From NCBI GenBank assembly GCA_010909165.1, contig VJWM01000272.1, positions 88,094 through 152,093 of the forward strand: 64,000 nucleotides of DNA. The letters run 5' to 3'. Below are positions 47,035 to 58,560 of this stretch, piece by piece (position 1 is the stretch's first letter; each line of letters begins with the position of its first letter). The translations under genes and the position numbers were made by a program. The notes under the pieces are model-generated. The model was not told the DNA's origin. It saw only the letters and a program-made list of their open reading frames with translations, and made no database searches. The DNA comes from Anthoceros angustus. Lineage: Eukaryota > Streptophyta > Anthocerotopsida > Anthocerotales > Anthocerotaceae.

Positions 47035-49156
47035 TCATATGGCCTCGCCTCGATCTCGGACACATCCCCATCGAATCTCGCCAACTCGATGGTCGCGCTC
47101 CGGGCCTAAAATTCTGACATACATGTGACGCGTTGTGGTTCGCGAATCGGAGCCGAATGACAAAGACATCCGAACGCCAATGGGATTTAAGTTCCGCCAC
47201 CGCCCCTCGTTGTACCACTCCCATGCTTTTTGAAGATCTCGATGGACTCCTCCTCCGATTTTGTCGCAAATATCGATCGTGATGCCCGTAACGAGTTCCA
47301 CCATACTTTGTCTTCCAGATAGATATTTTTGCATCGGTCCTTCGAGGGCTTTCCTAATGGCTGCCAATGATTTATGGCCTGCGGGTTTCCCATGCATTGA
47401 AGTGACATAAAGGCGCCCCTTATATCTGCTTTTCGTATTCTCAAGGAACTCCAAACCTCCAACGGTTCCCAATGCGAACAAGTAGAAAGTGCCTTGCCAC
47501 GAAGAATCATATAGGGCGCCGCCACTTTTCTTCCCTGAAATTTTGAATTGATGTCGATAACTATGATTGTGCAAATTCATCACGATCTCGTGTCCTCTTT
47601 ACCCATCCCATTGGGCCGCAAAGCTCCCAAATCGCCACCCTAACCATTTTCACTTCCGGATTGGGTGTATAAGCCCGATGAATCAAACTCATAAGGGTTT
47701 CGAGTGACATTGCTTTTTGTGCCCGAGACTTTAGAAAAGCACGAGAACATTTGATCAATCGTGATCATGCGTGCCCGACAAGAAGGAAGCCCACCTTCAC
47801 CTTATCAAGACCCGCTCGACAAGCATACTCAAGTACGCAAACAACAACATATTCTTGTTTTCTCCGCCGTGTTGTCCAGCAAGTAAAACGCCTCGCGTAA
47901 CCATCTCATAGGTGAGAATAACATCCCGATGATATGAATAGTTAATAGTTGGCTGCTCCTAATATTCGAAGTTCACATACACCGGTCTTCATAATGTTGT
48001 TGTATACCAAACAACCCACAACATGGACCCGAATGAGACCATCCGCAAAATCCTTTGAGGGGTGGAAAAATGTGGAGTCTGCCTTGCTTTGGTCCATCCT
48101 GCCTATCGCCATTCCAATGTATTTGCTCGGTTGGCCTTTACACTTCAAACGTGTTAAGTTTTAGTCGCCTCCGCTTGATCGCCGACCGATGTTCACGAGG
48201 TGCCGCTCATGGACCGCTCGAGAAATGGATCACATGGTCGGTTGTGTCCGGTCTCAAGACGGTCGCGGGACGACCGCCATGCGCGCGACGCTGGTCTTGG
48301 TCCGCATTGCCGCGATGCCTTGTGCGCGCGCACGTACGCCGCGACAAGACGCACGCGCGCGCGCGCAAGTGCGCGCCAAGCACCTCACCGCGCCGGCACA
48401 GGGGCGCGCCGACCCCTGCGCACGCCGCAGCTGCGCATCCTCGCGTGACCGCGCGCGCCAGCGCACTGTCGCCGTGCGCGCGACAAGGCGCGCACGGCAG
48501 TGGGCGAGCACAAGCATGAGTCTAGGGCGCTGGAGTGCTCATGATTCCATGGAAGTCAAAAGGAAACTCGATATGAAATACCTTGTTCTTGCTTGCTGTC
48601 GGTCATCTCGATGGTCGCCTTCAACGCTTCGCATTGGACGATTTTGAAAAACTACACTTTGGTATCTTCACTTGGAAAAATGTTTCTTCCATAAGGCATG
48701 TATGAGAATGAGAGACGCTGGTCAAACCAAATTTTGAAACCTCCCGCTTGTAGTCCCGGAATATATATGAATCGCAAGTTGAAAAATCAAACATTGGCAT
48801 GCTCACCGTTAGCTTGAAAACTTTTCCATCCAAGCAATGCATTCCAACATGATCTTCGGGCCACGCCCGGAACTTCAATTCGATGACCATGGTGTGTTCG
48901 TTAGTACTGCTTCAAATGTTCATACCTTCGCCATCCAATGCGTAACACTTTTCCGAAACTTCAGACACAACATTGCAACTGCCTCCTGTGAGAAAATTGA
49001 GAACATTGCACAAGAGAGGTTGCTTGTTCTACCTCGAGCAATCCTTGCAAATATATTTCCGCCGCTCACGAGGCAATCCCAAGAAGCGATATCTCGAGGC
49101 TCTCTATATTCTTCTTTCCCAATTGCAAAGAAACAACTGCCATGAATGCGCACCAT
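47035..49156 (-). pseudogene. DUF7869-type transposon protein, right arm
   Basis: This is the inverted copy of the gene at 7538-10256. It keeps KCKGQPSKYIGMAIGRMDQS, KDFADGLIRVHVVGCLVYNN (47,942-48,148), MSLETLMSLIH and HQFKISGKKSGG. The catalytic-looking LDN and GHTH segments at 47,750-47,880 are broken by changes at CAG sites: a left-arm ggccagag corresponds to ggcggag, and gatgcagtt to gatcacgatt. The two arms complement each other for working out the ancestral reading frame. Confidence 0.8.
48235..48515. other. CpG-rich insert with alternating GC run, right arm
   Basis: This is dense in GCGC, with an uninterrupted GC run at about 48350-48367. It is the counterpart of 8725-8998 inside the DUF7869-type gene. 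Confidence 0.55.
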
Positions 49157-49492
49157 GCGTTATGTATTTCTTCAATGCCGCATGCCTTCATGGTCCTCTT
49201 CAATCTCCGCTTGATAATGTCTACGCTTCACCGCAAACTGACGCTTCGTGAATGGCTGCCCGATGCCACCGCTGCGGTGTTCTCGGCCCGCATCCTCATT
49301 CCTCGCAAAATTCGTCCCATCATTCCCCGACCTCCTCCATGGATCGATGAAGAAACAATTTCACTGCCGCTCCATCTTCAGCCAATGTTGGATTCCTAAT
49401 CCCGGGGATTGGCGTGGTCTCCAGAATCCTTGGCCTACATTCTATCCCTTCTCCATCGGGAGTTGTATCGATTACAGAGACCTTCTGATGCC

Positions 49493-52400
49493 AGTTGGGT
49501 TGCAAGTAGGTGTGAAGGGAGGTCGTTGTGGTGTCCGCGAGGAGAATTGGGCAGCAAGGTAGGCTGATTCGAGAGTTGGTCAAGGAGTTCGCTAAGGAGA
49601 AATGTGGAGAATGGAGCTTGGTGAGGAGTTCAATAATGAAACACCAAAATGTATGCGGCAAGACATGCACAAGGGAACTTGGTGTGTTGGATATCTGGAT
49701 ATAAGAACTCCAGGGTTAAGCGTCCTGTGGGCGGATCAGTACTCAGATGGGGTGCCTTTTGTGCGAGGAGTATGAGCTTATATTTGCAAAAGACACAAGG
49801 GAGCTGATTGGGAAAGTTCTTAGTAGGGAATTGCAGGCGCAGCCCGGCGCACGGGTCTTGGAGGCTGAGGATTGAGCTTTTTCCTTGGGTTTTGCTGGGT
49901 AGGATGGTCTCTATGGGAGCGCCTAGGGCCAAGGAGATGCAGGGAATGTTGCTCTTACACAGGAGCTGAAGGATTGATGACCTAAGAGCCTTCTTGGTGC
50001 AAACCAACTAGGGTCTTGAATTTGTGCAAGATGGATGGAAAGGATCCTTAGATTCATGGTGGGGATTGATGGCTACGATAGAAATTAGAGGTTATGGTGG
50101 TGCAAATAATGGATGGGATATGGCCACATGCTTGCAGCAACCACTCAAATCTATGGCTGCAATTTAGGAGCTCATGCTATAATTGTCGATGAGAAGACCG
50201 GGCTCTAAAAGTGTGGAGGGAGCTGAGCTAGTGTGTGCTCTCACAGTGTGTGCCTCTTAAGAGTGATGCCGCCATCTCCTCTTGGTGTTCTCTTTCTTGT
50301 GGCATCAATTTCTTGGGTCTTGGTGTGTCTTGGCTTGGTTTTGAGAGTGAATTTCTTCTAAGAGGGGGACGTCCTTAGTGTTCTTGGTGCTTAGCTTGGT
50401 GTTTGTTCTCCTTATGGGATTGCTAAGAGCCAAGCTGCAAGGATGAGGTTGGTTCTGGAGGAAGCCAGGTGTGGATGCCGTGAAGGGTTTCTGAAGGCCA
50501 AGAAACCCCAACTCATGAAGTGCATGGTGGTAGTTTGGAGTGTAAACCCATTGCCAAAAATATTGGGCGATGGCATGGTGTGTGTGGAGGCCTACAATAA
50601 TTGTGAAGAGGAGGATGCTTGGGCCACACGATGATGATAGGGAGGCCCTCATGCATTAAGCCGGGGCCTTAGATTTTGATGAGGTCACATGGCGATATGG
50701 ACTCCGAGGAGTTTGGAGAAGAAATGGCGAGAGGAGCCCATAGTGCCATAAGGAAAGGAAGGAAGAGGAGGCACAGGCAGCCTACCAGGGGAGGAGCCAC
50801 CAGGGGGCAGCACGGTGCAGCCACCGAGGTCCGTCAAGGAGGCAATGGATGCAAGGGCTATTGAGGGGAGTGCGATGGTAGGGGAGGCGAGTACTTTGGC
50901 CCCCACAGGAGACGTTAAGGAGTAGGTTGTCTCCCTAAGAGGGAACGAAAAATCACAAGGAGGAGCTCAACCTACCAACATAAGTGCATGAGCAAGGAGG
51001 TCACTTGTTCCACAAGTGAAGGAGAGGGGATGAGTCCTCGGCCAAAGGAAGGAGATGGTGCAGGGGCAAGGTGGGGTCACCCTACCACTCAGGTACCTAC
51101 TGAATCCGGACTACTGGTAGGTCACTCGCCGCAGTCTGCCCACCTCAGTGGTCACACTTAGTCGCCCGACTCTGTGGGGCTCACCAGGCGTGGGACGGGA
51201 GCCAGCCACAGGCCCCGATTGAGGATGGAAGGCGGGGGATCCAAAGAACATGCCCCTAAGATAGATGATAAGGTGGTTGAGGGAGCAATGCCAACGGAGG
51301 AGACCAAAGACGGGTATGGCCTGTGAAGAGGAGAAGGGTAAGAAATTCCCTCACCCCACGGATAAGGGAGGAGCCAGGCCAAGAGAGGAGACCAACGCAA
51401 AGAAGGCCCGGAGGAATTAGCGAGGTGACAACATCGGTCAAGAAATGGGGAGGAACCTTTGAAAACATGCTCCATAATAGGTACTGACAAATCAAACAAC
51501 GAAAGGAAAGGAAAAGGATCTCAACCCTGTGGACCATCACCGGCGAGGAAGAGGGAAGGAGATAGGGACCGACTACCATGGTAGGTAGTCACCCCCAGTC
51601 CGCCGACTACCGCGGTAGGGTGCCTTTGAAGGAGCGCGGTCGTCGGAGGCTAGAAGATGGGCCATTCGAAAGCGCGAAGGCATTGCCCCGGATGGCAAGA
51701 GGAATCGCGCGCCCGCAGAGCGGCAGGAAGGTACTTGGCGGAAGAAGGCGCCCCAAAGGAAGGCGGAAAAGTCGGAAGGTACTGCCCCAAAAGTCATGAG
51801 GAGTCGAGGTCAAAGACCAAAGCAAAAGGGAAGACCAGCGAAAAGGGGATGAGAAGACCAATCGGGGAACCCGCCGCCACCCAGAAGATAAGGACCGAGA
51901 ATTGTCAATGACCATAAATGAGCTTTGGGGAATGGGAAGGATAGGTGGTGTAGGTTGGAAACATTAAAGAGTGGCCATAGGTGAAGTTGCTAAAATAGAA
52001 TTTACCTAGGATCAGAGAGTAGACTTAGATGCCAGGCCTTAAATGTGGTAGGAAATAATAGAATATTGGAAAAGGTGACTGCAGAGAGTCACCAAGGGAG
52101 GTTGTAGGGAAGGCCTCCTATAAGAGGAGGAGGATTTCACAAAGTAAAGTATCACGCCTTGCGCCCACCCTCATCGAGTCCTTTGCCATTACAGAGAATT
52201 TTGTCGGTGTGAGCCAACACATGACGTCTGGTAGAGAGGAAGTCGCGGTGGTGAGTGTTTGGTGGAGGACTTGCTCACCGCAAACGAGTTGCTCCCCTTG
52301 TGAATGGTTGCTGAAATTGCTTTGCTTTGGGTGTGTGGCAATGCCTGTGAACTCGGCTTGAGGGTAGACTGGGAAAGACTCCCGAGGTTCTCGCCGTGTC

Positions 52401-53000
52401 AAACTCATAGCAACTGCCCAAGGAAGAACTTGTTGGTGGAGGCCGACCCAGCGGAGCGAAGGGAGTCAGCCAAGAAGCCCGAATCGAGGTTAGAATAGGA
52501 GGAAGAGGATGAGAAGATGAGTAGAGGATTAGAGGTGTAGGTGTTAGTGGAAGGCCACAGGCAGAGCCTAAGGGACGAATCCCAAATCTGCAAGTAAAAG
52601 AGCGCTCCCCGAGTGGAGAAGAGTGGTCTTAGAAGTAGGGACGAATCGCGGTGTGGATCGGGGGTCCCCTGGGCGCCGTGATAGGCTCCCGAGGCCGGGA
52701 CCGCAATTGTTTTGTGTCGTAGTAGGTTGAGGATTGGCGATTGAGCAAGGTGCAAGTGGTGCACGAAGAGGGAGAGTAGAGGCGCCTTGTTTAGAAGGTG
52801 AGAAGTGTGTCACCAAGGTAGCGACGGCATCACAAGACCTCGAACTTTCACACAAGTCTCATGGGACGAAACCCAACGACGAAGCGACAATGTGTGGCCG
52901 CTTATAGTGGGAGGACCCTGAGTGCCCGGTTTTCCTACCACACCATGCCGCCGCTCCCCTCCCGATTTGGGCATCCGTAATATAAGATCTTGGCTTCAAA
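49493..53000. other. Unassigned region, partly purine-rich
   Basis: No gene is recognised on either strand. From about 50,640 to 52,600 the + strand is rich in G and A, with short open frames only. It resembles the purine-rich part of the spacer (31,350-32,280) in composition but not in sequence. I found no long terminal repeats, primer-binding site or reverse transcriptase motif. Confidence 0.5.
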
Positions 53001-55639
53001 TTCTCAAGCTTTACTCAAGACTGCCTCCCGAACAACTTTCTTTGCAAGGTAGTCCCTGATTATTGTCAATGGGTGCGATTCGGATGGCATCTTCAAGTCT
53101 TTCCTCATCTCGTCCGCACATGGATGCTATGTTCTCCTGTGGGCTTCACTCACTGCTTCCTTCCCGGATTTCTTCTTTCTTCCCCTGTGTGGAGCCTCGC
53201 TATGTGAGCGATCGTATGCCCCTGCGGGCGTGCCCACCATGCCTTGCCTCCCACTCGAGTCCCCGCTCCATACTTCCTGATCGGACACAGGAGGTGCCTC
53301 AATAGAACTGACTCGCCCGCCCACCGCCACCCACCGCCTCTTCCGCAACAATTGCAAGGGCAACCAGACCCCGGCCTACCGCGGCCCCAACCTTCAGTGC
53401 CTTGGGAACCCTGTAAACTGGCTAGTCCGTGAACCAGTCTCCAAAGACTTATTGCAGAGGGCGCGCCGCCGCCTCACCTCCTCCTCGCAGACATACCACC
53501 GGGTACCTCCATGGAGGAGCCAGGAAAAGGAATGTCCAAAGAACGAGCATCCTTCCATCCTCTCGCCTCGAAAGTCGCCATCGTCGGTGGCTAAGGACGC
53601 CGTATACACCCATCCTCCTCATCGATGGGCCGAGCTCACTAGCGCACCGGCCGGCGTGAGCCCATCATGCACATTCTCGTCAAGCCGGGCTCACTCGCAG
53701 AACATTTCCTCCTATGCCGGATGACGGATTCGGTAATCTTCCCGCATATGGTCGTAATTAGTGCTCTAGCTTCCGAGCATCCCGCAAAATGTAAAAGGAT
53801 TGAAACGCAAGATAGAAGGCACAAGTCATGGAAACCAACATACAACGATTTGCATCAACCGCCTTGAAAACCTTATTCCAAATTTTTACACGACGATAGC
53901 ATTTCAAATCCTCCACCAGTTTGAAGGATCGCACTTCTTTGAAGCCATGTAGGCTGACCTCATAAGCCTTGTACATGGTTTCATCTTCGCTTATCCGATC
54001 AAATACCAAAGGCTTTGTTGTGCACAAAGATCTCAACATGTGCTCGCCCATCCATATCCATACGCCCATAGAACCCAACCCCTTGGTTTGGCAAGGCCCC
54101 TTGAACCCTACGACCCACGCAATAGAGGAGTCCAAAATTGTTCTCCTCAAGGCTCCTCATCCCGTGTCAACATCCCTTCTCGAGCGTAGCTGGCCTCCAC
54201 CTTGCTCCCCAACCGACGATGGCAACAGATATCCTCATAGTTAAATGGCGTTGGAATAGGCGCTGCATTGCTGTGGGGTCTCTTCCTCCTCGCAGCCTTC
54301 TCCTTCTAGCCGGGCCTTCCTGATGTTAGGCTGCCCGATTTCCCATGCCCAATTGACAAATTACCGGTTGCTTGATGGCCTGGGTTGTATCTCGCGCCTC
54401 CACCGGAGGTAGGCTGCTTCTCCGACATCCACACCAAATCCTCTTTGCCGGGATTTCTTGGTTTTGGGCATCGATGTTCCGCCTGTTCTCCACGTTCCTT
54501 CCTACTGCCTTCCGCCCATCCTCAAGAGATTAGATACAATACGCCATAGCCGCAATTCAAAGAAGGAATCGCCGCACAACTTGAAGGAAATTTGCAAGGG
54601 GAGGGCCATACCAAGACTATGTGAATCGGCGAAGAGGAAATGGCGGAGGATCGCAGCGTGGAGAAGTCGGTCTGGGAGAGCCAAAAGTCCTTCACGAGAG
54701 TTTGTCCGAGGCGCCGCCACCGCTCCGGGCCGGAAGAACTTGCTCGCCTCTCTCGTGGTTACTCCACCAATCGAAAGTATGACGCCTGCTCGGTCACGCC
54801 ATACATGTGCAACCCTAACCATAAATGTTAATTAAGGAAATGCTTACATGGAAAACCATTTATAGGACCCTAAGTCAAAAGCCGTATATGTGAACCCCAA
54901 TGCCGAAAACAATGAAGAGGCGGTGTGCCAGCCAAGTTCTACCGTGAAGATCTTTCGGTTTATTTGCTCATAATGGCATTTCCACCTTACCTTCACCCAC
55001 GCCGCCATGTCATACCACGCCCGTGAAGAGTGAGGACCATATAGGTTAGAGGTGCGGAGTCCTCGCCGCGACAATGTTGCGCGCCACACACAGGTTGTCG
55101 AAGAGGTCGAGTTTTCGTCCACAAAGTTCATTCCTCACTTCGCTTTGTGCGATCAAGGGGAACATGTACTTGAGAACAAGTGTTGGTTTGCATGTCCTCT
55201 CGCCTCGCTCACCCATGTAATGACGACATTGATGTTGTCGCAGCAGAACAGTGTGAGGAAGAGGGGTCTTTGATTTCAGATGGTGGTGACTCTCTTGTGA
55301 GGAGCCGAAGGATGGTATCAATGGGCCCGCGCCTTCCGATCATGAGCAACGAAAACGAGTCCGAACTCCGTTGTTAGTTTGCCTTCAACAACAAATTTTG
55401 TTGCGGTGAAGACAATGTTGTGGCCGAATAGTCCACCCCATCCGTGGCGGATTCCATCTCATGCCGTGAATCGACAAGCCGCCCTCTCCATTCCGCGTGG
55501 GGTGCCCATGTGAACTTGAACTTATATGCGCCATTGATGGGAATCCGCATCCAGCGAAGACACGGAAGGAAGGGAGATGGGGTGCGTAATCCCGCCGTCG
55601 TGGTTTGTTCCGCCAAGGAGCGATGAGGATGACCGCAGG
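53001..55639. other. Unassigned region with short open frames
   Basis: The longest frame is 130 residues on the - strand (53758-54150). It contains GVWIWMGEHMLRSLCTTKPL and VEDLKCYRRVKIWNKVF and is unlike any family I know. Another - strand piece, 55046-55321, contains ARNIVAARTPHL. Some of this may be upstream sequence of the DUF7869-type pseudogene that follows, or an unrelated decayed element. Confidence 0.35.
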
Positions 55640-58560
55640 ATCGAGTTCTTCCCACAAGCAAATGATCCGTGGATCGAGGATGGGGATGATGACTTTGTTC
55701 ACCCTCCTCCGGTGGTCCGGAACATTCCATCCCAAGCCTTTAAGTGAGACATTGATGACAACAAAGCTTTCATGGACAAGCGCGACGGCAGGCGGAGGGG
55801 TGTCTTTGCAAAAATGTGAATGGAGAAGGTGACGGACTTTCTTAAACCGTGTTGCAACCAAATGTGCATGCAGAGGTTGACCAAGCAAGGCCTTCGAGCA
55901 ACGATATAGGTTCCTCACAATGTGCAAGAGCAAGAGACATTTCTTCAAAGCCTCGTACATCGGGACCCGAGTCAAACTAACAAAGAAAGAGTTTTACGCA
56001 TGTTATGGGATCGGTTCCTCTACATTGAAGGCCTTCAAGAGTATATTGTATGGGGCAACAGATACGAGGAATCGAAAGGGAGGGTCATGAGGAATGCCCT
56101 GGGATAGTGTTCGAACCAACCCAATTCATAAGTCCCGTCATGCACTTGGTGCTCTAGCGTGGATGGATAATGCTTTTCGCTCATGGTGAAAGACTTCAAC
56201 GTGTGTGTATAACCCGCGACACCTATACAAAGGAGATATGGTCATTGTACAAACGCGTCAAAGCTCGTCCGCAGCCGACGTGGTTTTGAAGTTATGGAAA
56301 TCTAACTTCAGAGTGAAGATTCCCAAATCCAACAGGTTCTCGACCTGCTCAATATGTGCAGGGTTGAAGACCACCATTCGAATACAACTCAGAAGGTTGA
56401 TCAAGGTAGATATCACTCTCCACTAGTACAACCCATCACGGTGGGGAGGAGTTTTTCGTTCATCCCATAGTTCGCCGAATGAGCACCGGTATGCGGATGG
56501 TTCGAAAACTCAGTGGGTGAGGGCCGGCCGCCACCCCCGGATGATCGACAGATCAAGTTGCCCGAGTACCATGTTTGAAACTCAGTCCTTGTTCATGGAT
56601 GGCCCCGGTTGTAGGTTTGATTGGTCGAGTTTGTAGTTCCGGGCGCCACCGCCCGCTGGCCCCATCCACCTTCAAACTCGCCAACCATAATATATGACCT
56701 AGAAGGTGGACGCTTTGTAGATTTTAGATTGGGGAAGATGGTAAATGTATGTGTGAAGAGGTGATAGTCCACGACATCGGTTTGTTGTATGCAATGGGTT
56801 TCATGGATTCTCTTCGCTTGTGGTGTGGAAGAAGCGTGTTTGTATGTGTGAAATTGGGAACGTGAAAACTTGGAAGGATGTGACACTTGGAACGTGTTTT
56901 GGGGCGTAAAAAAATATCAGCCGCTTAGAGGCACACCGCGCAGGAGGAGCGGGAAAAATGGCAAAACACCGTGAAAAGAGTTACAGTGGAACCGGATAAG
57001 TACATGCTCCTCGCTATAGACTAATGGACCAAGAAGACCGAGATTCCACACTTCGCGTTGGCCAAAGAATCTTGATGAGGACCGCCGTATCTGCACGTAG
57101 TGGGTTGCATGATCCACAATTATACGTGACGCAGCAAGAGAGTGTTTTTGCACTATGCCAATTTGAGGAACGGCGAATCGACAATCGTGGATTATTCAAG
57201 ATGTTATTCTTAATTATAAAGGAGTGCTACCCAAAGTGCTCTATTTGCAGCTTGACAACACTTGCCGGAAAACAAGAACCAGCTGTTGTTTGCGATTTGA
57301 ACATGCTAGTTGATATGGGAACTTTTCAAGGTGAAGGTTGGGTTCCTCCTTGTTGGGCACACTCACACCAAATCGACACACCATGTTGTTCTTTTCCAAA
57401 AGCTTGAAGCACAAGGAGGCACACACTCTTCCCGCACATAATCGTTCATGCATACACGCCTACACCGGAGATCAAAGTTTTGCAGGAGGTCCTGACTTCC
57501 ATATATGGCCGATTAGACAAGGCGATGGTCGCCAGCATATTCATCTGAGAAAATTGAACAACTTATCTTTCCAAAGACTTTAAAATCACCAGAAGACAAA
57601 CCGCACTGGTGATGAATTAGGAGCAAGCAATATTCGACATCGATGTATTGGGAAACCGGCCGGGTTGGAGTTTTTGAAATTTGTCCCTCCAACGACATAA
57701 CAACACACGCGGCCCTCCGGCTCGAGACAAGAAAGGGACGCCGGTGGTTATCTCCGACTCAAGGAGTGGCACATTTGAGAGCTGGTCCGCCCATAGGGCC
57801 ATATGGATATGGAAGCATTGGTGGACCAAGAAGAAATCGCAATAATCGTGGAGAACAACATTGGGCTCGCACTAGAAGTGCCGTGGAAATGGTTCTCTGC
57901 AGAAAAGCAAGAACCACTCCAAGTTCTGAAGCTATCCTAGAGGAGGCGTTAAGAGAACTCCCCAACGGATATGTACTTGGGGCCTTACCGACTTGGGGCA
58001 GCAGAAATGGCACGCTTGCATGGAGATGTAAAAGACATAAAGGAAGGATGTTCATCGCAGATTTGTACCGATACGCATAATCGGCCTTCCGGATTGGGAA
58101 AGTTAATCGTGAGGTTGGATGTGGAAGAGCCTCATTTCCGTTCATCGTACAGATCGAGCACACGATGCATATGAAGGCGGATCGTGGAAGAATATGTGAT
58201 TCCGCACCTTCCACCGAGGGATTGGAAGGAAAAAGGGTGGGAAGGCAAATTTCAAGAATGTTCAAGAAGTCTTCATCAATAAAACCGCTATCTTGTATTA
58301 TGGGTTCGGTTTGAATTCCGTAAACATCTCTATTCCATTGACAAAAAGCGATCGTGATAAGTTGAATGAATTGCGGGCTTCATCGAGCACCACCAAAGTG
58401 CACCAAGATGAGGCGACGAGGACATCGGGCCCTTGGACATGGAAGGTGTCAATTCGGGAGATGAGTGAAAAGATGTATGAAGTGGAGGCAAACATCGGGA
58501 CATCGGTAGACAAGAGGGTTTACTCGACCGTCAAGTGGCCGACCGCCAAGTGTTAGGCTC
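55640..58560 (+). pseudogene. Second, diverged DUF7869-type transposon protein
   Basis: The domain order of the family can be followed through frame changes. It begins with an acidic start (DDDFVHPPP, about 55,690), then KPCCNQMCMQRLTKQGLRA (about 55,845) and EQETFLQSLVH. Next come FYACYGIGSSTLKAFKSILY (about 55,990) and SRHALGALAWMDNAF (about 56,130). These are followed by LWKSNFRVKIPKSNRFSTC with SICAGLK (56,300-56,375), which is the strongest family signature before the core. The core is IIQDVILNYKGVLPK, LYLQLDNTC and LLVGHTH (57,195-57,370), then YTPEIKVLQEV. It resembles the left-arm gene in the core but differs clearly in sequence, so it is a separate lineage rather than part of the inverted duplication. 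Many frameshifts and stops make it non-functional. Confidence 0.78.

Larger units (their letters stand above)
32335..49492. repeat. Right arm of giant inverted duplication
   Basis: This is the inverted partner of 7740-29596. It is about 4.7 kb shorter, mostly because it lacks the tandem expansions of the left arm (about 1.7, 1.4 and 1.0 kb). Homology stops outward just after gatgcc at 49492, where the left arm instead continues into the tandem array. Confidence 0.93.

Noticed and set aside
49493-53000. Possible LTR retrotransposon because of purine-rich gag-like composition
   Set aside because: There is no paired long terminal repeat, primer-binding site, polypurine tract beside an LTR, protease, integrase or reverse transcriptase motif.
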